Below are positions 26,991 to 37,604 of a stretch of DNA of 64,000 bases, in pieces. A program made the position numbers and the translations under genes. The notes below the pieces were generated by a model. It did no database searches. It worked only from the letters and a program-made list of their open reading frames with translations, and had not been told where the DNA came from. Numbering within the stretch: position 1 is the stretch's first letter; each line of letters opens with the position of its first letter. Origin of the DNA: Acanthaster planci (taxonomy: Eukaryota; Echinodermata; Asteroidea; Valvatida; Acanthasteridae); contig NW_019091522.1 of NCBI RefSeq assembly GCF_001949145.1, positions 537,159 to 601,158 on the forward strand, written 5' to 3'.

Positions 26991-27215
26991 AGTATTATAT
27001 TTCCCGCACAGAAGAGCGAATGTAATTGGCTTTGTAACGTCCCTCCCAGGGTCACAGCTATGGTCAACGCAACAGGCGGGTGCTGATTGGCTGGGAGGTC
27101 CAGCGCTACGAGACTTGGCAACAAGGGAGGCTTACCCTTAGATTACAGCAACAACAAGCGAGGGAAAAAAGAGATGTGTTTATCATCTTCACGGATGGTG
27201 TATAAATAGACCAAC
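26990..27215 (-). promoter_or_regulatory. Promoter-like patch: two inverted CCAAT boxes, GC box, TATA-like site
   Basis: In a locally GC-rich patch the plus strand shows ATTGG at 27025-27029 and 27086-27090, that is, two CCAAT boxes on the minus strand 61 bp apart, with a GGCGGG box at 27076-27081 between them. A 'tataaata' sequence is at 27201-27208 on the plus strand. Paired CCAAT boxes with a GC box are typical of animal core promoters. Orientation suggests minus-strand transcription toward the DGK-like first coding exon 4.8 kb away. A GCAG|GTAGTA donor-like site on the minus strand near 26910 could end a 5' UTR exon. This is inference from motifs only. Confidence 0.35.
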
Positions 27216-28632
27216 TCAATTTACACTCTGATCAAACAATATATCCAAATGCCTAGTCTTAATAAACCAACAGGATTAATATCAGGATTTTAACTTAGAA
27301 ACTACTAGGTAAAGATCTTGAAGAAAAATATTCATTCATTCAATAAAAAGCAAAACAAGATGCTTTTAAGCACTTGACTAATTGCTATTTGCCTACACAA
27401 GAAAATCCATTCACCTAACCACACGTTACAAATTAGTCAGCAAAATTTTATTTTTCAAATGTTTCTTCTCTGGAAATTGTGGGGAGGGCAATTTTTGAAG
27501 GAGCTGACATGCGACTGGAAATTTCAAGAGAGAAAAAAGGAATTCCAAACTGCACAAGACTTTTGAAGAGTCCTTAATTTGTAAGGGCATACATGTACAT
27601 TCAGGGGGGGGAGAATCAGCCAGTCTTAGGGAATGTTGCATGCCTGTAAGCGGGAAATGAAACAGACGAGATATCCACCTGTTGTAGGTGTGCCTCTAAG
27701 ATTTCAACTCCCCACTGGACACTGGTTTCCTCTTTTCTCTGGGTGAAAAGCACGTGCCGTGCGTTGACCTTTTAAAACAATTCAGTACGCTGATTTTCAT
27801 TTAGCTGCAAGTAACAGGAGATTCTGTCTACATGGGTGTTTTTCTCCATCGTCACCAGACACCCCCTTTTCATCTTTTTTGTACTTGAATGCTTTCAGCT
27901 AAGAAGCATGCCGTGACCAAAATACACAGGGAAAAAAATCAGGATGAATAAAGGATGACAGTTGAGCTCCGAGAGAGCTCCAGTCCAGATATTCAGCTCA
28001 AAATTTGAATAATTTGAGCCTCAAATTGTGAAAATATATATCCTGAAATTTAAAAGTGCCAAATTAACCAAATTTAGAGCACTTGAATATGCAAACTCGA
28101 AAGGTAACAGTAAACCAGACATCAAAAACAGACATGTGCAGTCTGCTACATTTGAGGCATCCCACCCAAACTGTCTAGACAGCCATTCTAAAGAGCAAAC
28201 TGGTTCTTAATATTCTGAGATCACCATGGCTACGGCCAGAAGAACATTAAACAGGGGAGTAAGAGTGGCCACAAACTTGTCAACAGAGCATGACAGTCAA
28301 AAAAATGTTTTCCTGCAGTTTGTTATAAGGACCACCCTAGATTTGAAACACTTGGGTGCCATTCAAGCAATGGTACATGTATGTACTGTACATGCATGTA
28401 CACGTATGGGTGTACTCAATTACCCGACTTCAGTCAACCTTTGTCAAATGAATTTTTTTTCTAGAAAAAACATTAGGCCCAATACACAAATTTGGTTGAA
28501 TGATGCTATTGAAATTGCCCTTTGCTTTCTGACACTATGTTTAAATTGAAATACCATGAATACAAGCAAGGTACCAAGGGTTTTATTTAGCAGTACATGT
28601 CGCCCTCATCAGTGTCTGCATACAGTGTGCAA
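27216..28632. other. Spacer, no gene seen
   Basis: AT-rich, with a few short open frames on both strands (for example 28226-28549 plus) that lack splice context or family resemblance. A G run is present at 27604-27611. Confidence 0.5.
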
Positions 28633-29028
28633 GTGTTTTGTTATGCAAATATAAATGCTTAAATACAAGTCACACTGTATCAATCATCAATTTCTTCATC
28701 AATTCAAGGCAAAGCTGACAATCACCCAAAGCAACATTTCTCCAGACCAAGGTCTATTAAACCACTTTATTCCACTAAACTGATAGAGTGAACACGATTC
28801 AAAAAGACATGACACGGCCAGCCTGACAATGTGTTTTGTTATGCAAATATAAATGCTTAAATACAAGTCACACTGTATCAATCATCAATTTCTTCATCAA
28901 TTCAAGGCAAAGCTGACAATCACCCAAAGCAACATTTCTCCAGACCAAGGTCTATTAAACCACTTTATTCCACTAAACTGATAGAGTGAACACGATTCAA
29001 AAAGACATGACACGGCCAGCCTGACAAT
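28633..29028. repeat. Exact 198-bp tandem duplication (two copies)
   Basis: 28633-28830 is followed immediately by 28831-29028 with no difference that I can see over 198 bp. Each copy starts with 'gtgttttgttatgcaaat' and ends with 'ccagcctgacaat'. Each carries the octamer ATGCAAAT, the classical POU-factor site. Neither copy has a coding frame of interest. Identity implies a very recent duplication or an assembly artefact. Confidence 0.95.
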
Positions 29029-30800
29029 GGAATTACCAATGCTTCAGCCCGTTTTCGACAACACCTACAGTAAGCGGTCTGATTCAATCCATCTTTCTTG
29101 AATGCTGATGGAAACCTCCCTCACATCAATTGGTTAATGGTGTACAAGTACTTAACTCGACCCATTCAATAGGATTAATTGCCAGAAATGATTACTTGGG
29201 CAAGAGGGTGTAGGGGTGAAACGATTCACTACAGGTATTCACGGAACACTTTGAATCTATCTTAACAGCTACATGTACGTCAGGCAAATTTAGGCGCAAG
29301 CAAGTCTTACAGTAGTTTTGACAATCCAAGCACTGAAGATTTCCTGACAAGGTGCACATGCTATTCAGGATGCTTGTTCAAATGTTAAAAATCAAAGTTA
29401 TGCAAAACAGACTCTAGCCTTCAAGCACAAGTGAAAATGTAGAAAAAAATGGGAGCACATCTAATCAATTCATTGCTTACTGAAAGTACATGTAAACTGC
29501 ATGTACTACAACGTACAAGTAAACTATCCGTACTCTGTATATTGAGCAGGTATATTAGTGCCTCAACAAGCACACATTCCAGACACCTTCGACGTCAGAA
29601 AAATTTACAGATTTCTGCCCTAAAATTTCGTTTCTACCCATATCCAAAACATGTTCTTGTACCAGTAAGCACATCCTTCAGAAGCACTGAAGATTACCCA
29701 CACTACACTGAAGAGGTGTTGAAAAGAACAAAATCAGTGTTATCATTATCAGTACTATTTTGAGTCAAGGACCGTTACGCTTGTTACGCGTATATGTACA
29801 TCCACACAAGGTGGATGTACATATACGCGTAACAAGCAACTTTACATGTATACCACGTGCAAATTACAAGTTACACTGTAACTCATACATTTCTGCAAAA
29901 ATGTCTTCAGTCATGTCAGTCAAATATTTGACTATGTTGGCAAACCTGACATTTAGGGCCTGTTTACTCAGACAACTAGGTAATGGAATTCCAAGTGGTA
30001 AAAAGCAATACTGTAGAACACCACAGTATTTGAGAACCATTAACACTGAGTGGACAACCCACATGGCTGGATGATGAATGGCTGTGCTTAGAAACCTGAG
30101 CCATTTTTCAAAGATACCACATGGAGACTTCGTGTTCTGGCCAATCAGCAGTCTTGTTAGGTATGACGGCACATGTAGGTTGTGGGTTGCAATTGCTTTT
30201 GTGGAAAATCTTTAACATGATTATTTGCAAAGTGAATAGGTTTCTGTCTCTTGCATTAGGTAAGACAAAATAACTTTAATTCAGATATTCCAAATGTAAA
30301 ACTTCAGTTTTTATTAAAACAGTACTCTAAAGCACTCGGCTAAGTATTTTGAGTACTTTTATCCTAAAACCTTACTTTTCATCGTCACAGAGATGATCTA
30401 AAGTCATGTTCATCAGCTTTGTTCCCTCCTACCCAGTTCAATATTTGGCAGAGAACATGGAATTCTAAACGGAATAACCAACTACAGTACAACACAACAT
30501 GTACCTTTTCCGTTACCACTCATTTGTGTAAAGTGGCTCACAAGGCATCTACAGGTCATTTGCAAATCTGTTGACGGGTGTTCAAAACAGGAATTTAATA
30601 AAAACAGACCTACGTGTACTGTACAACAAACCCTGTGGAAAGCTGAGTTATTTTCCAGTAACTTGTCAATGAAAGACAGAGACTGTGTTGTGGTTACATG
30701 TAAACATGTTGTGAAATTTTATCGTCCATTACAAGTCTTTTCTTTTGACTTGGCATTTTTGCCATAGTCACTGTGAGTATGCTTTTTCAACACTAATTAA
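29029..30800. other. Spacer containing a large perfect palindrome, no gene seen
   Basis: The plus frames at 29449-29763 and 29760-30074 are open for about 100 codons each but have no recognisable domain. The second begins across the palindrome at 29779. I see no exons. Confidence 0.45.
29779..29837. repeat. Perfect inverted repeat, 27-bp arms, 5-nt loop
   Basis: The left arm (29779-29805) opens GCTTGTTACGCGTATATG and closes TACATCCAC. The loop is ACAAG (29806-29810). The right arm (29811-29837) is the exact reverse complement of the left, running from GTGGATGTAC to GCGTAACAAGC. There are no mismatches. It can extrude as a cruciform or be transcribed as a hairpin. Confidence 0.97.
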
Positions 30801-30819
30801 TATTAATAATAATAATGCA

Positions 30820-31330
30820 GTTTTATATGTACATAGCACATCACATCAAAGTCTCAATGCACTTCACAAGAAATAACAAAAGCAATAAACGCAATTAATG
30901 GAACAGTTAAGTTTCAATGAGTGTTTTAAATTCATTTTTGGGATTGACAGTTCTGATATATGTATGGTATAGGAGAGAGTTCCAAAGCAATGTGGATGCA
31001 TGCACGAAGGAACGATGTCCTTGAAGTCTTAGAGTGAATGACCAGTATATTGAACAGCAATGTTGAACTAAAAATGTACATGTAGAACAGAGGGTGTGTT
31101 GTGGCTGGTATACATGAATAAGCTCACAGAGGTATGCTGATGCTGACCCATGGATGCATTTGTGAGTGAGGAGTAGAATTTTGAAAGCAATTCGCTCGTT
31201 GACAGGTAGCCAGAGAAGAGTGCGAAGAATAGGATTTATATCTTGCCTAGATGATGAACGTGTAACAAGTCAGGCGACGGAATTCTGAATGCACTGATGT
31301 TTCCAGGTTTGAGAATCAGGATTACAAGTG
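30820..31330 (-). mobile_element. CR1/L2-type LINE remnant: reverse transcriptase C terminus and 3' tail
   Basis: Reading the minus strand from about 31325 down gives an RT thumb/C-terminal region. It contains 'LVTRSSSRQDINPILRTL', then the diagnostic 'WLPVNERIAFKILLLTHKC', then 'SAYLCELI', and later 'STLLWNSLLYH' before a TAA stop (30907-30909). The 'LHWLPV..RI.FKILLL..K' block is a hallmark of the CR1/L2/Rex1 superclade. One in-frame TGA (31270-31272) replaces an expected Arg, so the copy is dead. Downstream, a short AAT/ATT microsatellite (30795-30818) fits the simple-repeat 3' tails of these elements. The 5' part is missing, as usual for truncated LINE insertions. Confidence 0.85.
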
Positions 31331-32556
31331 ACTTTGAACAGTAGCCAAAACATCACCACAGAAGAATAAGCTGCAAACCAGAACCTGACCTTTCGGTAGT
31401 TTCTAAATTACTCAATACTGGAAGATAAACATGACTGAATGAAAATGCCTGTTTAAATAGAATTATTTCCTTCCTCAACCACAGGGCAAATTATTCGTAC
31501 ATGCCAAATACTGTACATCAGAAAGTAAAAATGTCAATTTGAGGATTAAATCCCATACGACTTCCTGGTATTGTCCCCAGCCCAAAAGGAACCATCCTGT
31601 CCAGATTAAGACAAACCTGCTTTACAGTGGCAAGAGGATTAATCAATTGCAAGCCTTGAGGTTAACAACTTTGGGGGGGGGAATCTTTTTTCCATTTTCC
31701 TTCTGTAATGGATTATTCTGGAATTCTGGAAACAGCCACCAAAGAAGGAAACATTAAAATTTATGAGAAAATCAATTTCTTATCCTCACCTTTGAAAAAC
31801 TTGATGTACTACATCAGAAAAGGCACAAATATACATTTGAAGATTTTGTACGGAGTATGCACTGTTTGACCATACTTTTACATAAAATATGCACAAGTGT
31901 ATACCGATAGCAAATGTCAAAAAGGTACAGTGTCTAAAAGACGTAAAAATGTATCAACAAAACCCTTCCCACACTACCAAAAGAAAATACACACATGGCG
32001 GAAGTATGCCACTAAAATTTTACATATTTTTTACATTTTAAAACTTTTGATATTGTAAGCACAACATTAGATCATTGTAACAAAAGTAATTTCGACAGTC
32101 TTCTAAATAGATAATGCACAGCTGTAACTTCTAATAGCTGTGACAATATGTTGGCATACATGGTTAATATCAGGGTACCATTCCTACAAGAGAAACATTT
32201 GAAGTTTTTGGACTCATCTAAAGGGCTGACAATGACGCCATGTACAGAAAGATTTTGATTTTTGAGTGAGATGTGGGGTGAAAACGATAACAGCGACCAT
32301 GTACAGTAGCCATAAGCATTAAGTACACAGACTCCAACACATTGAAAATAAACATAGCGGCAGGATCTGGTGTTTGACTGTTGGTAATTGGTTGATACAA
32401 TGAGAAAACCAATATCTGAAAGTAAATAACCTATCTACTTTGGGAGTAACGATGACTGTTTTGGTCGATTTTCGGCAAAGTTTTACAGATGTTTGGGGAA
32501 AAAAAGGAACTTGACAGAATATCAGAAGAATGATTTCTTGGCAGACTTCCACCATA
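31331..32556. other. AT-rich spacer, no gene seen
   Basis: No frames with coding character, no repeats with definable ends. ACATGTACATGT motifs become rare from here rightward. Confidence 0.5.
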
Positions 32557-32835
32557 CATGTGGGTGATTCTATAAATTAGGAGTCCAACTTGAGGACATT
32601 TTGGTGTCCTGTTACAAGTGAAGTCATTCAACTTTTCTTCATGTAAAATTGTAACCACATTATCAAACATTGTGCAGATTGAAAAGTATATTGTACAGGT
32701 CATAAATAATGTAACACTGTTTTATCTATAGAATGTGAACAGTACTAATATTAGAAAAGCTGAATGGTTTCACCCGTAACAGAACACCAAAATGTCCCCA
32801 AGTTGGACCTGTAAACATTTATATAATCACCCATG
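32557..32835. mobile_element. Foldback (inverted-repeat) element, copy B
   Basis: The left end is CATGTGGGTGATTCTATAAA, followed by a 'GTCCAACTTGAGGACATTTT' block. The right end is the inverse, with the complement reading CATGGGTGATTATATAAATG and then a 'GTCCAACTTGGGGACATTTT' block. Arms are about 60 bp with few mismatches and an unpaired centre of about 150 bp. Terminal layout and internal words (TGGGT.ATT, AATTAGG.GTCCAA, GGTGTCC.GTTAC) match copy A at 24640-24886. There is no transposase, so this is a non-autonomous family of unassigned superfamily. Confidence 0.7.
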
Positions 32836-34073
32836 TACACATAAATCTTTAAAATGGGACATTTTAGTGGAAAAATATAAATTTGTTTGGAACATGGAGG
32901 AAGTTTGTGTTCTTTCCTCCATGTTTGGAACAAACTTTTTTCAGGTAACTCTTTCAAACAAATGGTTTATGAACCTTCACATGACAGTTCATGCAAGCTC
33001 ATCTATGCTCGCATTGATCAAAATTCCCTGGGACCCTGATGTCATGCCTCCTTTGCTTTAATGATTAGCCAAATTTATGACATCTGCATGGATGTACTAC
33101 ATAACTTCTGAACTTTTGACTAACTTTTAAGTAGATGATAATGAAACCATGTTAAACATCTGTAGGATTTAAGTTGTGGAAGGAGTGTCGGGTTTTAAGG
33201 AATATGATGGGGTTAAAATACACAAATAAACACACTGAAATAATAAATACCATGGTGAATGTCCAATGTTTTGTAGAATGTCACATCAGACTAATTACTG
33301 AAAAGTTTCATTTAGAAGTCAAAGAACATTTTTTAAGGATGCTGCGTGACACCATGTGCACAAATTCCAGGAGACTGGTCTGAAAACTCTAAATGTTTTC
33401 CACTTGAGTATAAATATTTTCACAGCTATAAATTTGACATTTTAGGACATCATGTAGCTTTCAAATAATTAATTAGGTCAATGCAGGGAAAAATTAGTGG
33501 CCATGGAATTTTTTCCTGGAGATGTGTATCAACACCAAGTTGGAAGGACATTGCTGACTGGACCCTAAAATACTGGTCAAGCCAATCAAGGAGGGAGTGT
33601 GTAGCAAGAACAGAACAAAGATGGTGATTTATATTGCGCATGCGCACATGGTCTGGCTGTACTCTTATTCCCCAATTGGCATATCTCGTTCAGCGATCAG
33701 CTTTCTAATTAAACTTTTGTTACTAATCAGAGAGAATCTACATGTACCAAGCATGTTTTGACATTACTGCCTTTTTTTTAGCGGATGCGTGCGAGCAAGG
33801 TCTGTGTCAATGTCGTCGTTTTTACCTCATAATTTCCCTCAAAAAATCAAATTCTGTCCTCTTTCTACAAAATTAACCCTGACATTTGAAGAAATAATGT
33901 CATCGTTAGCTGGTTAGGTGAGTCCAACAGCTTAAATCTAATTCTTCCTTCTACCTATAGACCTATACAGGAGAGGGGCCCCGAAGTTTAAAAATGCCCA
34001 CTTTTAAATTATAACATCTCCGGTTTTCATTTATCATAAATTTTGGGAAGGTTTATTTGAGACTTATTACTAA
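32836..34073. other. Spacer with an NRF1-like site, no gene seen
   Basis: No coding exon recognised. Contains the NRF1-type palindrome listed separately and a short inverted repeat near 32880-32935 (ggaggaagtttgtgttctttcctcc type). Confidence 0.45.
33635..33646. promoter_or_regulatory. NRF1-type palindrome TGCGCATGCGCA
   Basis: Exact match to the palindromic NRF1 consensus (GCGCATGCGC core) in otherwise CpG-poor DNA. NRF1 sites usually mark CpG-type promoters. The nearest candidate transcription unit is the uncharacterised plus-strand frame at 34419. Motif match only. Confidence 0.4.
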
Positions 34074-34153
34074 GTATTTAGTTGGATGGTTGGCCATGTT
34101 CCTGCTAATATATTAGCAGGTAGGCCTACATGGCCAATCACTGAACTAAATAC
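34074..34153. repeat. 80-nt imperfect palindrome with a perfect 20-bp core
   Basis: The core CCTGCTAATATATTAGCAGG (34101-34120) is perfectly palindromic. Outside it, TTGGCCATGT pairs with ACATGGCCAA and GTATTTAGTT with AACTAAATAC, with a small bulge. The whole segment can form one long hairpin. Probably a short foldback MITE; target duplications are not clear. Confidence 0.8.
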
Positions 34154-34418
34154 AACGGGACGAAAGGCATCGGATCACGTACGGTAAAGCCTTCAGTTTA
34201 GAATTTTTTAGACGCAAAGTGTAACTAGACCTAACGAGTAACGTCAGGCCTAAAACGCCAAATTTTCGACGGTTCAAAACAGGAACTTAGCCGCTTGAAA
34301 TGTCTTTCCACTCCAGTCTCGTGCAGTGCAATTTTGAGTTTCACCTACATTAAAGGACAAATAAGTTCAAGATTACAATACCAAAAAGACTGGGCAAACA
34401 TACCCTCACACATCGAAT

Positions 34419-34694
34419 ATGTCCAAGTTGGATGACAAGCTGGGTCTGCTGCCGGTGCAAGTGTGGCGCCGGCGGACACCGCTCACAAGTGCCATTCAAA
34501 CAGCGCCCTCTAGCTCTCTTGGGTTACCACTAACTGTGCAAGTTGGGTGTCGTCTGCTTTCAGCATTTGCATGTTTGAATTTTGAAGCAAAAGTTATTCT
34601 TTCCATCCAAAGAAAGCATCTCGTTTCCAAAGACACACTCTTCGATAATATTATCCAGATTATGTACCCTGAATATGAGACTGCACTTCTTTGA
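34419..34694 (+). CDS. Unidentified open frame in a GC-rich patch (possible first exon)
   Basis: The ATG at 34419 opens 'MSKLDDKLGLLPVQVWRRR', followed by about 70 further codons whose later part looks non-coding (an intron may begin inside). The first 80 bp are distinctly GC-richer than the surroundings and lie 0.8 kb after an NRF1-type site, so this could be the first exon of an unseen plus-strand gene. I do not recognise the protein and found no downstream exon. Alternatively the patch is a 5' UTR exon of the minus-strand DGK-like gene, using a GTATGT donor near 34402. Real coding status is doubtful. Confidence 0.15.
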   Translation: MSKLDDKLGLLPVQVWRRRTPLTSAIQTAPSSSLGLPLTVQVGCRLLSAFACLNFEAKVILSIQRKHLVSKDTLFDNIIQIMYPEYETALL

Positions 34695-37534
34695 GGTCAA
34701 AAATTGCTAAACCAAATGAAGCAATGGAACCCCAAGTTCATCAAGCTATTTTCAAACTTTATTCCAACTTCCTCCAATATGTTTGAAATAGTATCAGTGT
34801 TATCTTTAAAAAAAGATGCACTTTTTAAAAAATAGAAGTCTGCATGAATATACACAAATTACTGTTATGCTTTAATAGTTTTAAAAATGTCCTTTTGTCC
34901 TTTCAAATATTTATAGTTACGGTATAAAGATAAATGCAGGTTTCTGCCATGCTATGAGAGACCAAATATTCTTCAAAAAATTACAATGTACACATAAAGG
35001 AACTTGTCAAAGTAATGACAAGTTCAAATAGCACCTATTTCCTTTTTTTTAAATTTTATCTTTTGTCTTGGAAAGGAACTATGACAATGTCAGTTGCATC
35101 CTTGTGTTTGAATGGAAAGTTGAAAGTACTTTACGAGTCCAATGTCAACATGTCCATTATAATGCAATATCTCATCTAATACAGAGAATGCACATCTCTA
35201 GAAAGGCTCGAGTTGAAACAATGTGAATCAATGTAAAATATATTCCAGGACACGTCATTAAACTTCCTATATTTCCTCACATTTTGCCCTTCTCAAAATC
35301 AATTAATACTGTCACAGTAACCCAACTAATTTTCTTAATAACCCAAAGTGGGTTTCCAAAAGAGCTTGTGCACAGAGAAATGTGCCATAAATCAGTTTCG
35401 ATTATCAATATGTACATGTACATGCTACATCAGTCCTATCAGCACAGCCATATGTCGACTCACGCACTGAACATGTCCTCGGGCTTTTAATCCAAATGAC
35501 CTTGCCTTAGAAAATCACTTGTACACGCACTCAGTGAATCAAGCTAAGTTTTTTTTATATTTCTTTTCATGACGGTGATTTATCCAAAATACACATGTGA
35601 AAGGACAGGCCCAAAGTCCTTGAAAAGTATTGTTTTTTTTTCCTTTTTTTGATTTACATGAGCTGCTACTCCTCTTTGGCCCACAGGACACTAGGGCCAA
35701 AATCTTTTTACAATAGGCTATTGTTGTGTGTGTCCAAAGTGACTTTATTTTGCCTGAGATCTCTTTTGACCTACATACTAGTCCATGGAATCAAGTTGGA
35801 GCACACAAATTACTCACAACAACAAACATTGAGATGTTTATCTGCCCCTCTAAAACCCCACCAAAGAAAACAAATTCTCCCATTTTGGCATTTCTTCCAC
35901 TCTAGGAACATAGTACAGCTGACCAACCTTGCTCTACCAACCCATAAAAATCCTAAAAACCAAACAAAAAATCTTCACTATAAAACGCATCTGTACTTCT
36001 AAAAAACAGGGTACAAATGAGTTTTAAAAAAAATTTCCACATTAAATGAAAAAGTAAAAGCTGTTACTTCAGGCTTAAATAAGAAAAAAATTATCAAGAG
36101 TACTATTTAAAGACATCTATGGCACCCAGTTTGCTGTAATGTGATGGTGCATTAACATTAACAATCAGTCCGAGTTGTCCCTAACTGCAGAGTGATACAA
36201 GAGGTTCCAATACCGTGTAGAGATTTTAAAATGCACACTTCTCAAAGAGCAAAGTTACCAGGCACATGATAATTCAGAAGCACAAGTAAGCTGAGAGAGG
36301 AATCAACGAGCTCCACCATTGCTTTTGATAAACCCGAACAAATGAAAAATTTTATGTTCAAGCATGGCCCAATCAAGGAAGACAAGTCATACAAATGAAT
36401 TCAAATAAAACATTGGGTGTAATTTCTTAAGAATTTGCTCACAGTGGTGACAAAGCATCATGAACATGGACACCGCTAAACGAGAAATATCAAGGTTTTT
36501 CAAGTGATGTAAAATTATGGGCAAAGACAATTCAGGAAGCGTACTATGTCCATGGAGATGCACACATTTTTGGATCTGTGTATATCTATCAGCCGTTTCA
36601 TGTACGCCAGAACGTTGACAGACGTCAAAGATATGCACATTTTTGCACACATCCGTATAAATTGAGCACCGACTGTCAAAAGTCATGTGACTGAACGTCC
36701 TCTACATCCTATTGGGTTAGTGGCATCCATTCTCCACCCATCTATGGGGTAGATGCATTTAACACACAAAATCCAGCAAGAGACCCCACACGCATTTCGT
36801 GTGCATCCATACTGCTCAGGATATGCCAGGTAAGTGGTGTGAAAACAAAAGATGTTACCCGACCGAAACAGGATCAAAAGAGAAAGTTTCACCTGAATAG
36901 GAGAAGTTCGCGTCACAGCTGTTAGATACAGTTTGGCCAACATCACTACAAAGACCGATGTTGGACTGGCCTAGACAAACATTTAGAATGGGACCCATGG
37001 GCAAGGTTGCATTACTGGTCAGGCTGCATAAACAAAATAAGTTATTGATCATTCCTACCTGTCCCACCAAAGTGCTTAAACTACTCTTTTTTTATTTTCT
37101 TTAACAGTGTATATGTGAAGATTCAGAGATTGTGGGAATTCACTCCCGGATACAACATCCTATTTCACCTATAAACAAACATTCATAAATACCTCAGTTT
37201 CCCTATTCAACAATGTCCAACGTGACTGTGTAGTAACATTTGATAATCCCCGCTAAGATTTGATAATGCCAGCATCATAAAAAACACTCTGGCACCTGGA
37301 TACAGGACAGTTTAATCCATCTCTAATGGTCAGAGTCTCCCATGAGTACCAAGTCCATATATAGAGATTCTTCTAGACAACTTGCACAAGGAATATGCCA
37401 TAAAATGGACGGGGGTGTTCGGGAAAATAAAAATAAAGTTCTATAACACCTACATGTATTATAACAAAATCATTGGAAATCTATCATACATTTACTTCTT
37501 TTGACTCTCTGACTAAAGAACGGTATTTTTGAAT
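34695..37534. other. AT-rich spacer, no gene seen
   Basis: Poly-T and poly-A runs and short frames only. The plus frame 35649-36002 has no recognisable feature. The right part may include 3' UTR or downstream flank of PPCS. Confidence 0.4.
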
Positions 37535-37604
37535 GGGAATATAAATATGTTCTTGGCCAGTCTTAAATGCACACTTAAGACTGGTCAAGCACATATTTAT
37601 TCCC
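37535..37604. repeat. 70-nt hairpin resembling a miRNA precursor
   Basis: The left arm begins GGGAATATAAATATGTTC and continues TTGGCCAGTCTTAA; the loop is about 8 nt (ATGCACAC); the right arm TTAAGACTGGTCAAGCAC continues ATATTTATTCCC. Arms pair over about 30 bp with a 2-nt bulge and two or three mismatches or wobbles, which is the size and imperfection of an animal pre-miRNA. It lies 1.5 kb beyond the PPCS stop codon. It could equally be a mini foldback transposon. Not a miRNA I recognise. Confidence 0.5.
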
